This document shows, in pieces, positions 25,563 through 34,084 of a DNA stretch of 64,000 nucleotides (position 1 is the first letter of the stretch; each line of letters begins with the position of its first letter). The notes below the pieces were generated by a model. It had not been told where the DNA came from. It did not search any database and saw only the letters and a list, made by a program, of their open reading frames with translations. A program made the position numbers and the translations under genes. This stretch comes from Bacteroides sp. CAG:927 (GTDB lineage: Bacteria > Bacteroidota > Bacteroidia > Bacteroidales > Muribaculaceae), in NCBI GenBank assembly GCA_000431155.1, contig HF985652.1:10612-74611 (forward strand), written 5' to 3'.

Positions 25563-26345
25563 ATGAAACATTTATTTGCCAAAGTATTTACCATCATGGC
25601 GATCTTGTGCCTTGCACCACAAGCCAACGCCCAGTTCAATCTGAAAAAATTAGCCGGAGCCGCCAAGAAAATGGGACAGGCACTGACGCTGACCGATGCA
25701 CAGATGGCAGCGTATGTGAAAGAATCGGTGGACTGGATGGACAAAAACAATCCTGTGGCAGATGAAAAAGATCCTTATACAGTGAGACTGCGAAAGCTGA
25801 CCAAAGGGATTACAGAAGCAGACGGCATACCTTTGAATTTTAAGGTTTACAAAGTGACCGACGTGAATGCATTTGCATGCCCTGACGGCAGTGTGCGCGT
25901 GTTTTCAGCACTGATGGATGTGATGGATGATGATGAACTGCTTGGCGTAATAGGCCATGAGATAGGCCATGTGACCCTACATCACAGCAAAAACGCATTC
26001 AAGACCCAGCTCATGACCGGCGCGCTGAAAGATGCATTGTCAAGCACTGGCGGCACTATAGCCAAACTTACCGACAGTCAGCTCGGTACCTTGACCGAAA
26101 GTCTTGTAAACGCGAAATATTCGCAGAAGCAGGAGACGCAGGCCGATGACAGCGGATATGATTTTCTGGTGAAAAACGGCAAGAACCCATGGGGCATGGC
26201 AAAGGCATTTGAAAAACTCCAGTCCATGGAAGGCGGCAATTCTGGGAATGCCATCCAGAAAATGTTCAGCTCACACCCCGACACAGCCAAGCGCATCAAA
26301 CATGTGAGCGAACGCGCAGAGAAAGACGGCTATACCCGTCCCTGA
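25563..26345 (+). CDS. Secreted M48-family metallopeptidase
   Basis: 260 aa. The chosen start opens the signal peptide MKHLFAKVFTIMAILCLAPQANAQ; an in-frame extension upstream to 25500 overlaps the promoter and was rejected. The zinc site HEIGHVTLHH (HEXXH) and the downstream Glu-containing segment QETQADDSGYDFL are present, followed by SSHPDTAKRIKHV, the usual C-terminal motif of BepA/LoiP-like peptidases. It has no membrane helices beyond the signal peptide, so it resembles periplasmic LoiP/BepA-type quality-control proteases rather than HtpX. Its last 16 nt overlap the convergent P-type ATPase gene. Confidence 0.93.
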   Translation: MKHLFAKVFTIMAILCLAPQANAQFNLKKLAGAAKKMGQALTLTDAQMAAYVKESVDWMDKNNPVADEKDPYTVRLRKLTKGITEADGIPLNFKVYKVTDVNAFACPDGSVRVFSALMDVMDDDELLGVIGHEIGHVTLHHSKNAFKTQLMTGALKDALSSTGGTIAKLTDSQLGTLTESLVNAKYSQKQETQADDSGYDFLVKNGKNPWGMAKAFEKLQSMEGGNSGNAIQKMFSSHPDTAKRIKHVSERAEKDGYTRP

Positions 26346-28240
26346 TAACGAAGAGCAACAAGGGTGAACACTACGGTGAGCAGCGTGATGCCGGTGTCGG
26401 CAAACACCGCAGCCCACAAGGAGGCTACGCCTACAATGCCGAGTACCATAACGGCAATCTTGACTGCTATGGCAAATGCGACATTAAAAGTCACCACGCG
26501 CTTGATTTTGTGTGAGAGCTTTATGGCATAAGCAAGATGACCAAGTTTGTGGCCCGTGATGACAGCATCGGCACTCTCCATCGCCACATCGGTGCCACCG
26601 GTGCCTATGGCTATACCCACATTGGCTGCGGCTAGCGAAGGAGCATCGTTTATGCCATCGCCCACAAAGGCCACGTTATGGCCCTGCGCACGTGCATTCT
26701 CCACTATAGTGTGCTTGGTCTGAGGCAACAGTTTTGCCTCATATCCGTCAGCACCCACAGCTTCGGCAGCATGAGCCACGGCCTCGGGTCTGTCGCCGGA
26801 CAAAATTATGATTTTTTTCACGCCCAGACGATGCAGCTGTGCCACAGTGGACGCGGCATCGGGCTTGAGAGTATCGTCAAGGTAAACGGTACCGGCATAG
26901 CGGCCATCCACAGCCACACACACCAGAGAGGAATCGCGGGCAGGCGCGGGAGTATCAATCTCACGCTCGCGCATGAGAGTGGGACTGCCCGCCAGCACAC
27001 GGTGGCCATTGACCGTGCCTTCAATACCGTGGGGTATGGTGCGTACATCTTCGGAGTCAGGCACATCCCGGGCAGCCTTGCATATAGCCACAGCCAGCGG
27101 GTGAGTGCTCTGCGCATCAAGAGCGGCCACATAAGCCAAGAGAGTATCGGCAGTGTAGCCCTGAGCAGGCTCAACAGCCGAAACAGAGAAACTGCCTGTG
27201 GTAAGTGTGCCGGTTTTGTCAAGATAAAGAGTGTCAATGGAGCGCATGGCATCAAGATAGCGGCTACCCTTGAACAGCATACCCATGCGTGAGGCATTGC
27301 CTATGGCGGCAAAATAGCTGAGAGGAATGCTCACTACCAAAGCGCAGGGGCAAGAGCAAACCAACAGCACAAGACTGCGGCAGAACCATGTGCCCGAATC
27401 AAACGGCACTCCATGAACGGAGCAAACAATCCATGGCACCAACATGACGAGGACGGCGGCAATCATCACCGCCGGGGTATAGTAGCGGGTGATTTTGCGC
27501 AGAAGAGTTTCGCTGCGAGATTTCTTGGAAGCAGCATCCTCGATCATATTCATGATGCGTGTCATGGTGCTGTCGGCATAAGGGCGGAGAGCCGACACCG
27601 TAACCTCACGGTCAAGAGGAATGGCTCCGGAACTGATTTCGTGACCAGCAGAAATGCCCACCGGCACACTCTCGCCGGTAATTGCGGAGGTATTGAATTC
27701 AGCATAATCAGGCGATACCAGAGTGGCATCAACGGCCAATCTCTGTCCGGGCAAAAGCCTGATATGGTCGCCGGGCTTGATGCGGTCGGGAGAGAGTGAA
27801 GCCGTAGAGCCATCGGGGCGTACCACGGTAACGGTGTCGGGCATATTCTCCAGCAATGAAGTGATGCGCGAACGGGCCTTTTGCGATGCGCTGTGCTCAA
27901 GCTTTTCTCCAAAAGAGTAGAAAAGCAGAATGGCCACGCCCTCAGGGTACTCACCAATCACGAAAGCACCGACACAGGCGAGAAGCATAAGCGTGAACTC
28001 GTTCATTATGTCGCCGTGATGCCATGCCTCCCAAGCATCGGCAAGCACGGGACGCGCCACCGGCACAACCGCAACGACAAACCATGCTATCTGAAGCACG
28101 GAGGCGAAGCGGCCGGCAAAATCAAACCAACCAAAATGGCGCATGACAATGCCACACAGCATTAAAAGGAGCGAGATAATCTCAGGAGTGTATGAAAATG
28201 CAGAGTGACCATGAGAATGGTCGTGATTATGTGTACCCAT
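26330..28240 (-). CDS. Heavy-metal P1B-type ATPase (Zn/Cd/Co export class)
   Basis: 636 aa. It exports soft divalent metals from the cytosol using ATP. The start at 28240 gives a short histidine-rich N terminus (MGTHNHDHSHGHSAF) in place of the usual heavy-metal-associated domain; a longer frame to 28330 would add a spurious hydrophobic stretch. Visible motifs are the actuator TGESVP, the membrane metal site CSCPCALV, phosphorylation site DKTGTLT, the HP locus region (DAQSTHPLA) and hinge GDGINDAPSLAAANVGIAIG. The His-rich tail and CPC motif fit the zinc/cadmium class. Its 3' end overlaps the M48 gene. A palindrome lies in its promoter. Confidence 0.95.
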   Translation of the reverse strand: MGTHNHDHSHGHSAFSYTPEIISLLLMLCGIVMRHFGWFDFAGRFASVLQIAWFVVAVVPVARPVLADAWEAWHHGDIMNEFTLMLLACVGAFVIGEYPEGVAILLFYSFGEKLEHSASQKARSRITSLLENMPDTVTVVRPDGSTASLSPDRIKPGDHIRLLPGQRLAVDATLVSPDYAEFNTSAITGESVPVGISAGHEISSGAIPLDREVTVSALRPYADSTMTRIMNMIEDAASKKSRSETLLRKITRYYTPAVMIAAVLVMLVPWIVCSVHGVPFDSGTWFCRSLVLLVCSCPCALVVSIPLSYFAAIGNASRMGMLFKGSRYLDAMRSIDTLYLDKTGTLTTGSFSVSAVEPAQGYTADTLLAYVAALDAQSTHPLAVAICKAARDVPDSEDVRTIPHGIEGTVNGHRVLAGSPTLMREREIDTPAPARDSSLVCVAVDGRYAGTVYLDDTLKPDAASTVAQLHRLGVKKIIILSGDRPEAVAHAAEAVGADGYEAKLLPQTKHTIVENARAQGHNVAFVGDGINDAPSLAAANVGIAIGTGGTDVAMESADAVITGHKLGHLAYAIKLSHKIKRVVTFNVAFAIAVKIAVMVLGIVGVASLWAAVFADTGITLLTVVFTLVALRYQGRV

Positions 28241-28270
28241 AAAAAATAAAAATGTCGTTGTGTAACGGCA

Positions 28271-28278
28271 CAAAAGTA
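28271..28278 (-). promoter_or_regulatory. -7 element for the P-type ATPase
   Basis: TACTTTTG on the minus strand matches TAnnTTTG and ends 30 nt before the start codon. The -33 position falls in or beside the palindrome at 28291-28305. Confidence 0.6.
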
Positions 28279-28290
28279 TAACAAAGAGGA

Positions 28291-28305
28291 TGCACATGAT
28301 GTGCA
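28291..28305. promoter_or_regulatory. Perfect 15-bp palindrome, possible metal-sensor operator
   Basis: TGCACATGATGTGCA has 7-bp arms around one central base. It starts 12 bp upstream of the ATPase -7 box, where a regulator would cover the -33 region. An operator for a metal-responsive repressor or MerR-type activator is inference; no regulator gene is adjacent. Confidence 0.45.
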
Positions 28306-28371
28306 ATAAGCCATGGAGGGATGTTACCATGACAGATTGACAACAATATTTAGCATTTTAGCCAAAAAGTT

Positions 28372-28402
28372 TTTGATTTTTCAATATAAAACAATACATT
28401 TG
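28372..28402 (+). promoter_or_regulatory. Full Bacteroidetes-type promoter for the secreted-protein cluster
   Basis: TTTG at 28372-28375 and TACATTTG at 28395-28402, 19 bp apart. Transcription would begin near 28408, leaving an AT-rich leader of about 80 nt before the ATG at 28490, longer than is usual in this window. Confidence 0.7.
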
Positions 28403-28489
28403 CACATAGATTTACGAGCCGAAATTACACATAGGTACGTTTTCAACTGATAAAAATTAAATAATTATTCATTTTTCAACCCTCGTGTT

Positions 28490-28978
28490 ATGAAAAAGAC
28501 AGTAGCATTGAGTCTGCTCATGGCATTGCTCAGCAGCATGTGCGTGTTTGCAGCCGACACCGAAGCCATCGTCACACGGTTGACCATATCGAAACTTGAC
28601 GGCAGCGAAGTGCATTTCGCTTTGGCCGACAAGCCGGTAATCACCTTTGCAGACGGCAATCTGGTAATCAGCAATGGAGAAGAGCTGATAAGTTATCCAA
28701 AAACGGAGGTAGCGGATTTTCATTTCACCACCGGCACCATGTCAGCGATCAGCCAAGTGGAAGCCGATGACGTGATGATACAATTTGTGGACAACAACCA
28801 CATAGTGATAAGCGGACCCGGGATAACATCAGCCACAGCCTACAATCTGCAAGGGATGGCCGTGGCCCAAGCCAAAGCATCTGACGGAGCAGTCACGCTT
28901 GACCTGAGCGACAAGACCGCCGGAGTGTATCTCGTATCCATACCAAACCACCCCACTCTGAAAATTCTAAAAAAATAG
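28490..28978 (+). CDS. Small secreted protein with T9SS-like C-terminal domain
   Basis: 162 aa with signal peptide MKKTVALSLLMALLSSMCVFA. The short N-terminal part (LTISKLDGSEVHFALADKPVITF) is a beta-rich pattern often found as a leader module in Bacteroidales secreted proteins, and the last 65 residues (YNLQGMAVAQAKA...AGVYLVSIPNHPTLKILKK) form a type A sorting-domain-like tail. There is almost nothing between the two modules, so the mature protein may be little more than a carrier or structural piece. It is first in a four-gene run with gaps of 3, 4 and 34 nt. No function is assigned. Confidence 0.8.
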   Translation: MKKTVALSLLMALLSSMCVFAADTEAIVTRLTISKLDGSEVHFALADKPVITFADGNLVISNGEELISYPKTEVADFHFTTGTMSAISQVEADDVMIQFVDNNHIVISGPGITSATAYNLQGMAVAQAKASDGAVTLDLSDKTAGVYLVSIPNHPTLKILKK

Positions 28979-28981
28979 CTT

Positions 28982-30808
28982 ATGAAAAAACTTTTACTCA
29001 GCGTATTGTCAGCCACATTGCTGACTATAAGCGGCAGTGCAGCTCCATTTGCCAAGGTCAAGAACAATGCCTCGGGCAATATCACACCACTTGCAGCAAA
29101 TGATGCCACAGAGTACACATTCGTGAACCAGATGGCCGGTTTTTACACCTCACCCCAATCAGATGACAGCAATGCAGGCAACTATTACACATTGCTGTCC
29201 ACCAACCCCGACGACACATACGTGGGCTCAACCGGAGAGGTGACCTCAAAGGATGCCATGGTACTGTTTCTTGATTTGTATGCACCTGTATCACCCTTAA
29301 CGGATATATCATTGTCGGAAGGCACCTACAAAATGAGCGATGCAGAGGAAATCAAGGAACCGTTCCGCTACAGCAATGAATACTCCATGCTCATCTATTA
29401 CAACAGCAAAGGCGAGCAGGACACCGGAGCATATCTTACCGAAGACATCATCATCACAAGCAACGGCGGCAACAGCTATACAGTGGAGACAACCGTATCG
29501 TACAACGGTAAGGAAAGGAAAGTGAAATATACCGGCTCACTGGTATTTGTAAGCGATCAGGCACCGGCCACATATTACACACAGATACGAGAGAATCTTG
29601 ACCTTACCCTTGACAAAGGCGGTGTGGCCTTCTATCATGGCAATCTGTATGAAAACAATACGGGCAATATCTATATCAATGTGTTTGATTGCGATTACGA
29701 TTCAGAGACTGGAGCCATGAACGAGGACGGCTACTCAATAGCCCTTTGCGTGCTCGGAAGGTTATTCGGCAAGGATGTACCGCCCCACCCTCTTGCCGGA
29801 GTATATGAAGGTTCACGCTCGCTTGCCCGCGGCACATGGTTCCCCGGCATGGAGATGGATTATATGGGAATTCCGATGCTTATGGGTACCTACGTGCGCC
29901 AGAAAGTGAACGGCAGTTACCGCTACAGCTACCTCAAGACCGGTACCGTGGAGATAGAGGAGCTTGGCGACGACAATTACAAAATAGTGGTTGATGCCAT
30001 ATCAGATCTTGGCTTCACCGTAAAGGCCACCTGTACCGGGCACATAACAACCCAAGACAACCGAGTTAACCCGCCGGCCTCAGTGTCAACACTTATAGAG
30101 GATGTGGATCTGGATCTTGACAAAATCAAGGTATCGCGCATTTATCACAACGGCATCAAACGCGGCAACCGCTCACTGGTGCTTGACATCGGCTCACCCT
30201 CAGGCAAGGACGAAGAGCTGGCAGACGGCGGCGACATAATGAGAATGGAATTTATTGTGTCAGCCGACGAAGCGCGTCTGCTTCCGGGCACCTATACAGT
30301 GATGGATAATGACCTTGACGAGTCGTACGTGCCCTACAAACTTACCAAGGGCTATTTCACCAACAGCGGCGAACTTGTGGGCACACGTTACAATCACTTC
30401 AAACAGGGCAGCTACTGGGTGTTTGACGAATATGCACCGGCAGAATCAGGCACAGTGGGAGTTACCAAAAACAGTGATGACACCTACACATTCAACATTG
30501 ACATAACCGACGATGCCGGCTTCTTTATCCGCGGATCATGGACCGGCCCGATGTTGTATCAATACAATCCTGACGATGTGCTCGCCTCAATATCAGCCAT
30601 AGGAGCAGACGATTGCGGCATTGAAGTGGAGTTTGTCAACAATCAGCTTCATATATACGGAGCAGGCAACGCAGCAGTAGAGGTGTTCAGCACATCAGGC
30701 GCACTGGTAAGCGAGACCCACGGAGAAGAGGTAGTAAACCTGAATCATCTGGCAAGCGGAGTTTATATTGTCAGAATCAACAATTACACAACTAAAATAA
30801 TAAAGTAA
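28982..30808 (+). CDS. Secreted protein with three tandem beta-rich repeats and T9SS-like tail
   Basis: 608 aa with signal peptide MKKLLLSVLSATLLTISGSA. I do not recognise a named family. By eye it holds three copies of one domain of about 165 residues. Each has a hydrophobic strand pair, a G-[TV]-Y turn (SEGTYKMSD, LAGVYEGSR, LPGTYTVMD), an aromatic stretch with a small G-x-Y motif, then a GTV/EDI strand with a D-x-Y turn (GGNSYTVET, GDDNYKIVV, SDDTYTFNI) ending in G-x-x-TG (KYTGSL, TCTGHI, SWTGPM). The final 65 residues (VEVFSTSGALVS...ASGVYIVRINNYTTKIIK) are a T9SS-like sorting domain. It may be a surface adhesin or substrate-binding protein, with no direct evidence for either. Confidence 0.75.
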   Translation: MKKLLLSVLSATLLTISGSAAPFAKVKNNASGNITPLAANDATEYTFVNQMAGFYTSPQSDDSNAGNYYTLLSTNPDDTYVGSTGEVTSKDAMVLFLDLYAPVSPLTDISLSEGTYKMSDAEEIKEPFRYSNEYSMLIYYNSKGEQDTGAYLTEDIIITSNGGNSYTVETTVSYNGKERKVKYTGSLVFVSDQAPATYYTQIRENLDLTLDKGGVAFYHGNLYENNTGNIYINVFDCDYDSETGAMNEDGYSIALCVLGRLFGKDVPPHPLAGVYEGSRSLARGTWFPGMEMDYMGIPMLMGTYVRQKVNGSYRYSYLKTGTVEIEELGDDNYKIVVDAISDLGFTVKATCTGHITTQDNRVNPPASVSTLIEDVDLDLDKIKVSRIYHNGIKRGNRSLVLDIGSPSGKDEELADGGDIMRMEFIVSADEARLLPGTYTVMDNDLDESYVPYKLTKGYFTNSGELVGTRYNHFKQGSYWVFDEYAPAESGTVGVTKNSDDTYTFNIDITDDAGFFIRGSWTGPMLYQYNPDDVLASISAIGADDCGIEVEFVNNQLHIYGAGNAAVEVFSTSGALVSETHGEEVVNLNHLASGVYIVRINNYTTKIIK

Positions 30809-30812
30809 CATC

Positions 30813-31841
30813 ATGAAATCTATCATATCAACATTAGCCATCCTAACGGCATTCACAGCATCGGCAGAAATCAGAGAAACGATGAATGTGAATCTTGCTG
30901 ACGGCACCACCGTGACTTACAATGTCAAAGATGTGACGAATGTGACATTTGAGTCAAAGGAGATTCGCGAGGCATTTACCATAACCCCTGCCGGAGGAGA
31001 AAAAGTGATATATGAAACCATTCCCACAATGCTCAGAGTAGTGCCCGGCGAGGAAGCGTCATCAATAGAATTTGGCTTTGGAACGGTGGAAGCAGCTACA
31101 GGAGCAGACCTCGTGGCAGGCGAATACGGAGTATGGCTCAGAATATCGCCAACGAAATTCGGTGTAGCAGACCTCAATCTTGCAGAAAATCCTGACAGCT
31201 ATCTCCTTACAGTAATGAAATATCAGGACGGCCAAGTTGCCGAAACCTATGAGAAAGTGACTGAAGGAACCCTGACAACTGCCATCAACCAGAAAACCAA
31301 GGTTGTGACATTGAAACTGTCTGCAACATTTGAGGACGGTACACTCGTGACTGCCGACTACACCGGCGTTCCCACCACTATCGAAACCCTTGACGGAATC
31401 GTGCCCACCAAACAGTACGGCAACGAAGTGATAGTGCTTAACGGAGACGGCAGCGAGATGAGTCATTACATGGTGTCCTATGTGAGAGCATCAGTCAGCA
31501 GCTATTCCGGAAAAACCACTCTGAAAGGGTATGACGAATTTGATGACGAAGTGTTCCGCGTGGTCACTGACAACACTGTTATAAACCAAGGGAAGTTCAA
31601 CATAACGGAAATAGAAGGCGATGCAGCCCTGACAATAACCCAGAAAGACATCCAAGTAACCTCACCCGAAACTTCCGGCTACAGAAATGCAGTGAACAAC
31701 GGAACCGCAAGCGTAGAGCTTGACAGCAACAACGAATATCATGTGCTGATAGAGTTTGACAATTATTACAGCAACAGCTACGGAGAGAATCTCGGCGACG
31801 GCAGACATGTGATAATAAGCTTTAACGGTGCTGCCAAATAA
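30813..31841 (+). CDS. Secreted protein related to the upstream repeat protein
   Basis: 342 aa with signal peptide MKSIISTLAILTAFTASA. The mature N terminus (MNVNLADGTTVTYNVKDVTNVTFE) matches the pattern of the leader module in the first gene of the cluster. The rest looks like two copies of the same beta-rich domain seen three times in the preceding protein (LVAGEYGVWL with LSATFEDGTLVTADYTGV; then NQGKFNITEI with YHVLIEFDNYY). Unlike its neighbours it lacks a clear sorting tail and ends HVIISFNGAAK, so its route to the surface is uncertain. It lies 4 nt after the previous gene. Function unknown. Confidence 0.7.
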   Translation: MKSIISTLAILTAFTASAEIRETMNVNLADGTTVTYNVKDVTNVTFESKEIREAFTITPAGGEKVIYETIPTMLRVVPGEEASSIEFGFGTVEAATGADLVAGEYGVWLRISPTKFGVADLNLAENPDSYLLTVMKYQDGQVAETYEKVTEGTLTTAINQKTKVVTLKLSATFEDGTLVTADYTGVPTTIETLDGIVPTKQYGNEVIVLNGDGSEMSHYMVSYVRASVSSYSGKTTLKGYDEFDDEVFRVVTDNTVINQGKFNITEIEGDAALTITQKDIQVTSPETSGYRNAVNNGTASVELDSNNEYHVLIEFDNYYSNSYGENLGDGRHVIISFNGAAK

Positions 31842-31875
31842 CCGACTGACATCAACACAAAAAACATATCTTTAG

Positions 31876-34017
31876 ATGAAGAATATCATAATTGCTTTGC
31901 TGGCCGCCTCAGCGTTTGGGCCACTTGGAGCGCAGACATTGTCGCCTGACCTGCAAATCATGCTTCACGAACAGCAGACAACCAAACATCTGACCTCCAC
32001 AGAGACAAGTGAGAAGCAGTCAATGCGTCTGTATGTCCGTTATTCCAACCTTGAAGCGCTCAACGGGCTTTCAGCCCTCGGCATTCAGGTGCTGCCCGAA
32101 ATTTCCAGCGGTTACGCCACAGCCGTGGTGCCGATGGACAAACTCGCTGAAGCAGCCAAAATACCGGGTATAGAATACATAGAGCGTGGCGGAGAACCAA
32201 AACTGCGCATGAGATATGCCCGCGCCAAAGCCCAAATAGACCAGATGCACAAAGATGCGTGGAATATGGTCGGCAAGGGATATACCGGCAAAGGCGTTGT
32301 AGTGGGCATAATTGACACAGGATTGGAATTCACGCATGTCAATTTCCGGGATGCCGACGGCAATCTCCGCATCAAACGCGTATGGAAACAGGGAGGCACC
32401 GGAGGTGCGGCCCCACAAAAATTCGGCTATGGAGTGGAGTACAACACTGCCGACCAAATCAAGGCAGCCGTGTATGACACGCCATCGCAAACCCATGGTA
32501 CCCATGTGACAGGTATAGCAGCCGGAAGCGAGCGCACGACCAATCTCTATGGCGTGGCACCGGATGCGGATATAGTATTTGTAAGTTTCGGCGAGAGCAA
32601 TGCCGACATAGCCAATGCCATACGCTATATATTTGACTACGCAGATGAAGTGGAAAAGCCGTGCGTAATCAACATGAGCCTTGGTTCGCATCAGGGTCCT
32701 CATGACGGCACTTCCGCACTGGACCGTGTCATAGACTCAATGGTAGGTCCGGGACGCATAATTGTGGGAGCCTGCGGCAATGAAGGCCAGAACAAACTGC
32801 ATATCAACAAAAAGTTCTCCGGCACCGACCTTACACTCAAAACTATGCTTGCCTTTCCGACAGGAAGCAAATACAATGAAATCGACATTTGGAACCGCGC
32901 CGGAAAGAGCTTTACCGTGCAGGGCGTGGTAGTTGACAACCTGAAAGGGAAAGTGCTTGCGAAAACCGATGAACACAAGGCAAGCGACACAGAAGGGTAT
33001 GCCCTCAAATCGTTCTATGCCGATGATACCGGTATAGAAGGTTACATGATCATCACCTCATCGCTTGATCCAGACACCAAATGCTACAACGCACTTGTAA
33101 AAGTGCAGTGCGACCAAGCTGCCGATTCACGCAAATTCGGTTTGATAATCAAAGGCGAGGACGGCGATGAAATCAACCTGTGGAGCGTGGGTACCAACGA
33201 TTTCATCAACGCGAGCAAAGCAGGATGGACTGCGGGAAGCACCTCAGGCACCATGGGCGAGATAGGAGGAACAGCCAAGCGCATAATATCGGTAGGCTCA
33301 TTCAACAGCTCAAATATCGCCACTCCGTGGTGGGACCCCGAAAACGCCTATCAGCTTGCCATCACCACCGACATCATGAGTGATTTTTCCAGTGAAGGAC
33401 CTACGGCCGACGGTCGTATGAAACCTGAAATCTCGGCACCGGGAATGCTTGTTATGTCATCGGTCAACACTATAAACATTACACCTGACCAAGTTTACGG
33501 ACCGCGCGTGCAGGATACCGACGGCAAGTATTATTATTATGATGCCGATGCGGGTACCTCAATGGCATCGCCCATGGTAGCCGGAACTATCGCCGCATGG
33601 ATGGAAGCCTATCCGGAACTAACTCCGGAAGATGCTCTCGTAGGTCTCAGAGAAGGAGCAATCACAGACTCCCACACCGGCACATGCCCGAACAACAAGG
33701 CCGGCTACGGCAAACTTGGCGCATATTACGGTCTGATGGCACTGCAAGAGTATTATGCATCCAACGACAAAGTAATCAACAACATTGACTCAGAGCTTAA
33801 AATATGGGCAATACCCTCAACAGGCACCATATACACTTCGCTTGCAGGCGTAGATGAGCCGCTTACGCTTACACTCTACACCATAGCAGGCAGCAAAGTG
33901 GCAAGCTACACGGCCGCGGCCAACGGCTCAATCAATGTGTCGGGAATGCCGCACGGAATATATGTGGCCACAGCCACATGCAGCGACCGTACCGCACGTG
34001 TGAAGCTGGCACTCTAA
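31876..34017 (+). CDS. Secreted subtilisin-like (S8) protease with T9SS-like tail
   Basis: 713 aa with signal peptide ending near GAQ (residue 20). An inhibitor-like propeptide region spans about 45-105 (RLYVRYSNLEALNGL...IPGIEYIER). The catalytic triad is intact: Asp147 (GIIDTGLEF), His207 (THGTHVTGIAAG) and Ser562 (AGTSMASPMVAG). A long insertion between about 270 and 480 holds a beta-rich domain, as in many Bacteroidetes S8 enzymes. The last 70 residues (LYTIAGSKVAS...HGIYVATATCSDRTARVKL) look like a type A sorting domain. It closes the four-gene secreted cluster; a role in processing or degrading host or dietary protein is inference. Confidence 0.92.
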   Translation: MKNIIIALLAASAFGPLGAQTLSPDLQIMLHEQQTTKHLTSTETSEKQSMRLYVRYSNLEALNGLSALGIQVLPEISSGYATAVVPMDKLAEAAKIPGIEYIERGGEPKLRMRYARAKAQIDQMHKDAWNMVGKGYTGKGVVVGIIDTGLEFTHVNFRDADGNLRIKRVWKQGGTGGAAPQKFGYGVEYNTADQIKAAVYDTPSQTHGTHVTGIAAGSERTTNLYGVAPDADIVFVSFGESNADIANAIRYIFDYADEVEKPCVINMSLGSHQGPHDGTSALDRVIDSMVGPGRIIVGACGNEGQNKLHINKKFSGTDLTLKTMLAFPTGSKYNEIDIWNRAGKSFTVQGVVVDNLKGKVLAKTDEHKASDTEGYALKSFYADDTGIEGYMIITSSLDPDTKCYNALVKVQCDQAADSRKFGLIIKGEDGDEINLWSVGTNDFINASKAGWTAGSTSGTMGEIGGTAKRIISVGSFNSSNIATPWWDPENAYQLAITTDIMSDFSSEGPTADGRMKPEISAPGMLVMSSVNTINITPDQVYGPRVQDTDGKYYYYDADAGTSMASPMVAGTIAAWMEAYPELTPEDALVGLREGAITDSHTGTCPNNKAGYGKLGAYYGLMALQEYYASNDKVINNIDSELKIWAIPSTGTIYTSLAGVDEPLTLTLYTIAGSKVASYTAAANGSINVSGMPHGIYVATATCSDRTARVKLAL

Positions 34018-34035
34018 CAGAGTAACAATCACAGC

Positions 34036-34072
34036 AAAAATGGGCGTATTGTAATATACGTCCATTTTTTTT
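34036..34072 (+). terminator. Terminator after the S8 protease, fused to the next promoter
   Basis: AAAAATGGGCGTAT (34036-34049) pairs with ATACGTCCATTTTT (34056-34069) with one G-T mismatch and a 6-nt loop, followed by T residues. The tail runs straight into the -7 box of the Fur-family gene. Confidence 0.8.
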
Positions 34073-34079
34073 ACTTTTG
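34048..34079 (+). promoter_or_regulatory. Promoter of the Fur-family gene, predicted leaderless
   Basis: TACTTTTG at 34072-34079 matches TAnnTTTG and ends 5 nt before the ATG at 34085. A degenerate -33 (ATTG, 34048-34051) lies 20 bp upstream, in the loop of the preceding terminator. The symmetrical GTAT-N6-ATAC core could also be an operator, but this is speculative. Confidence 0.55.
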
Positions 34080-34084
34080 CGGGT

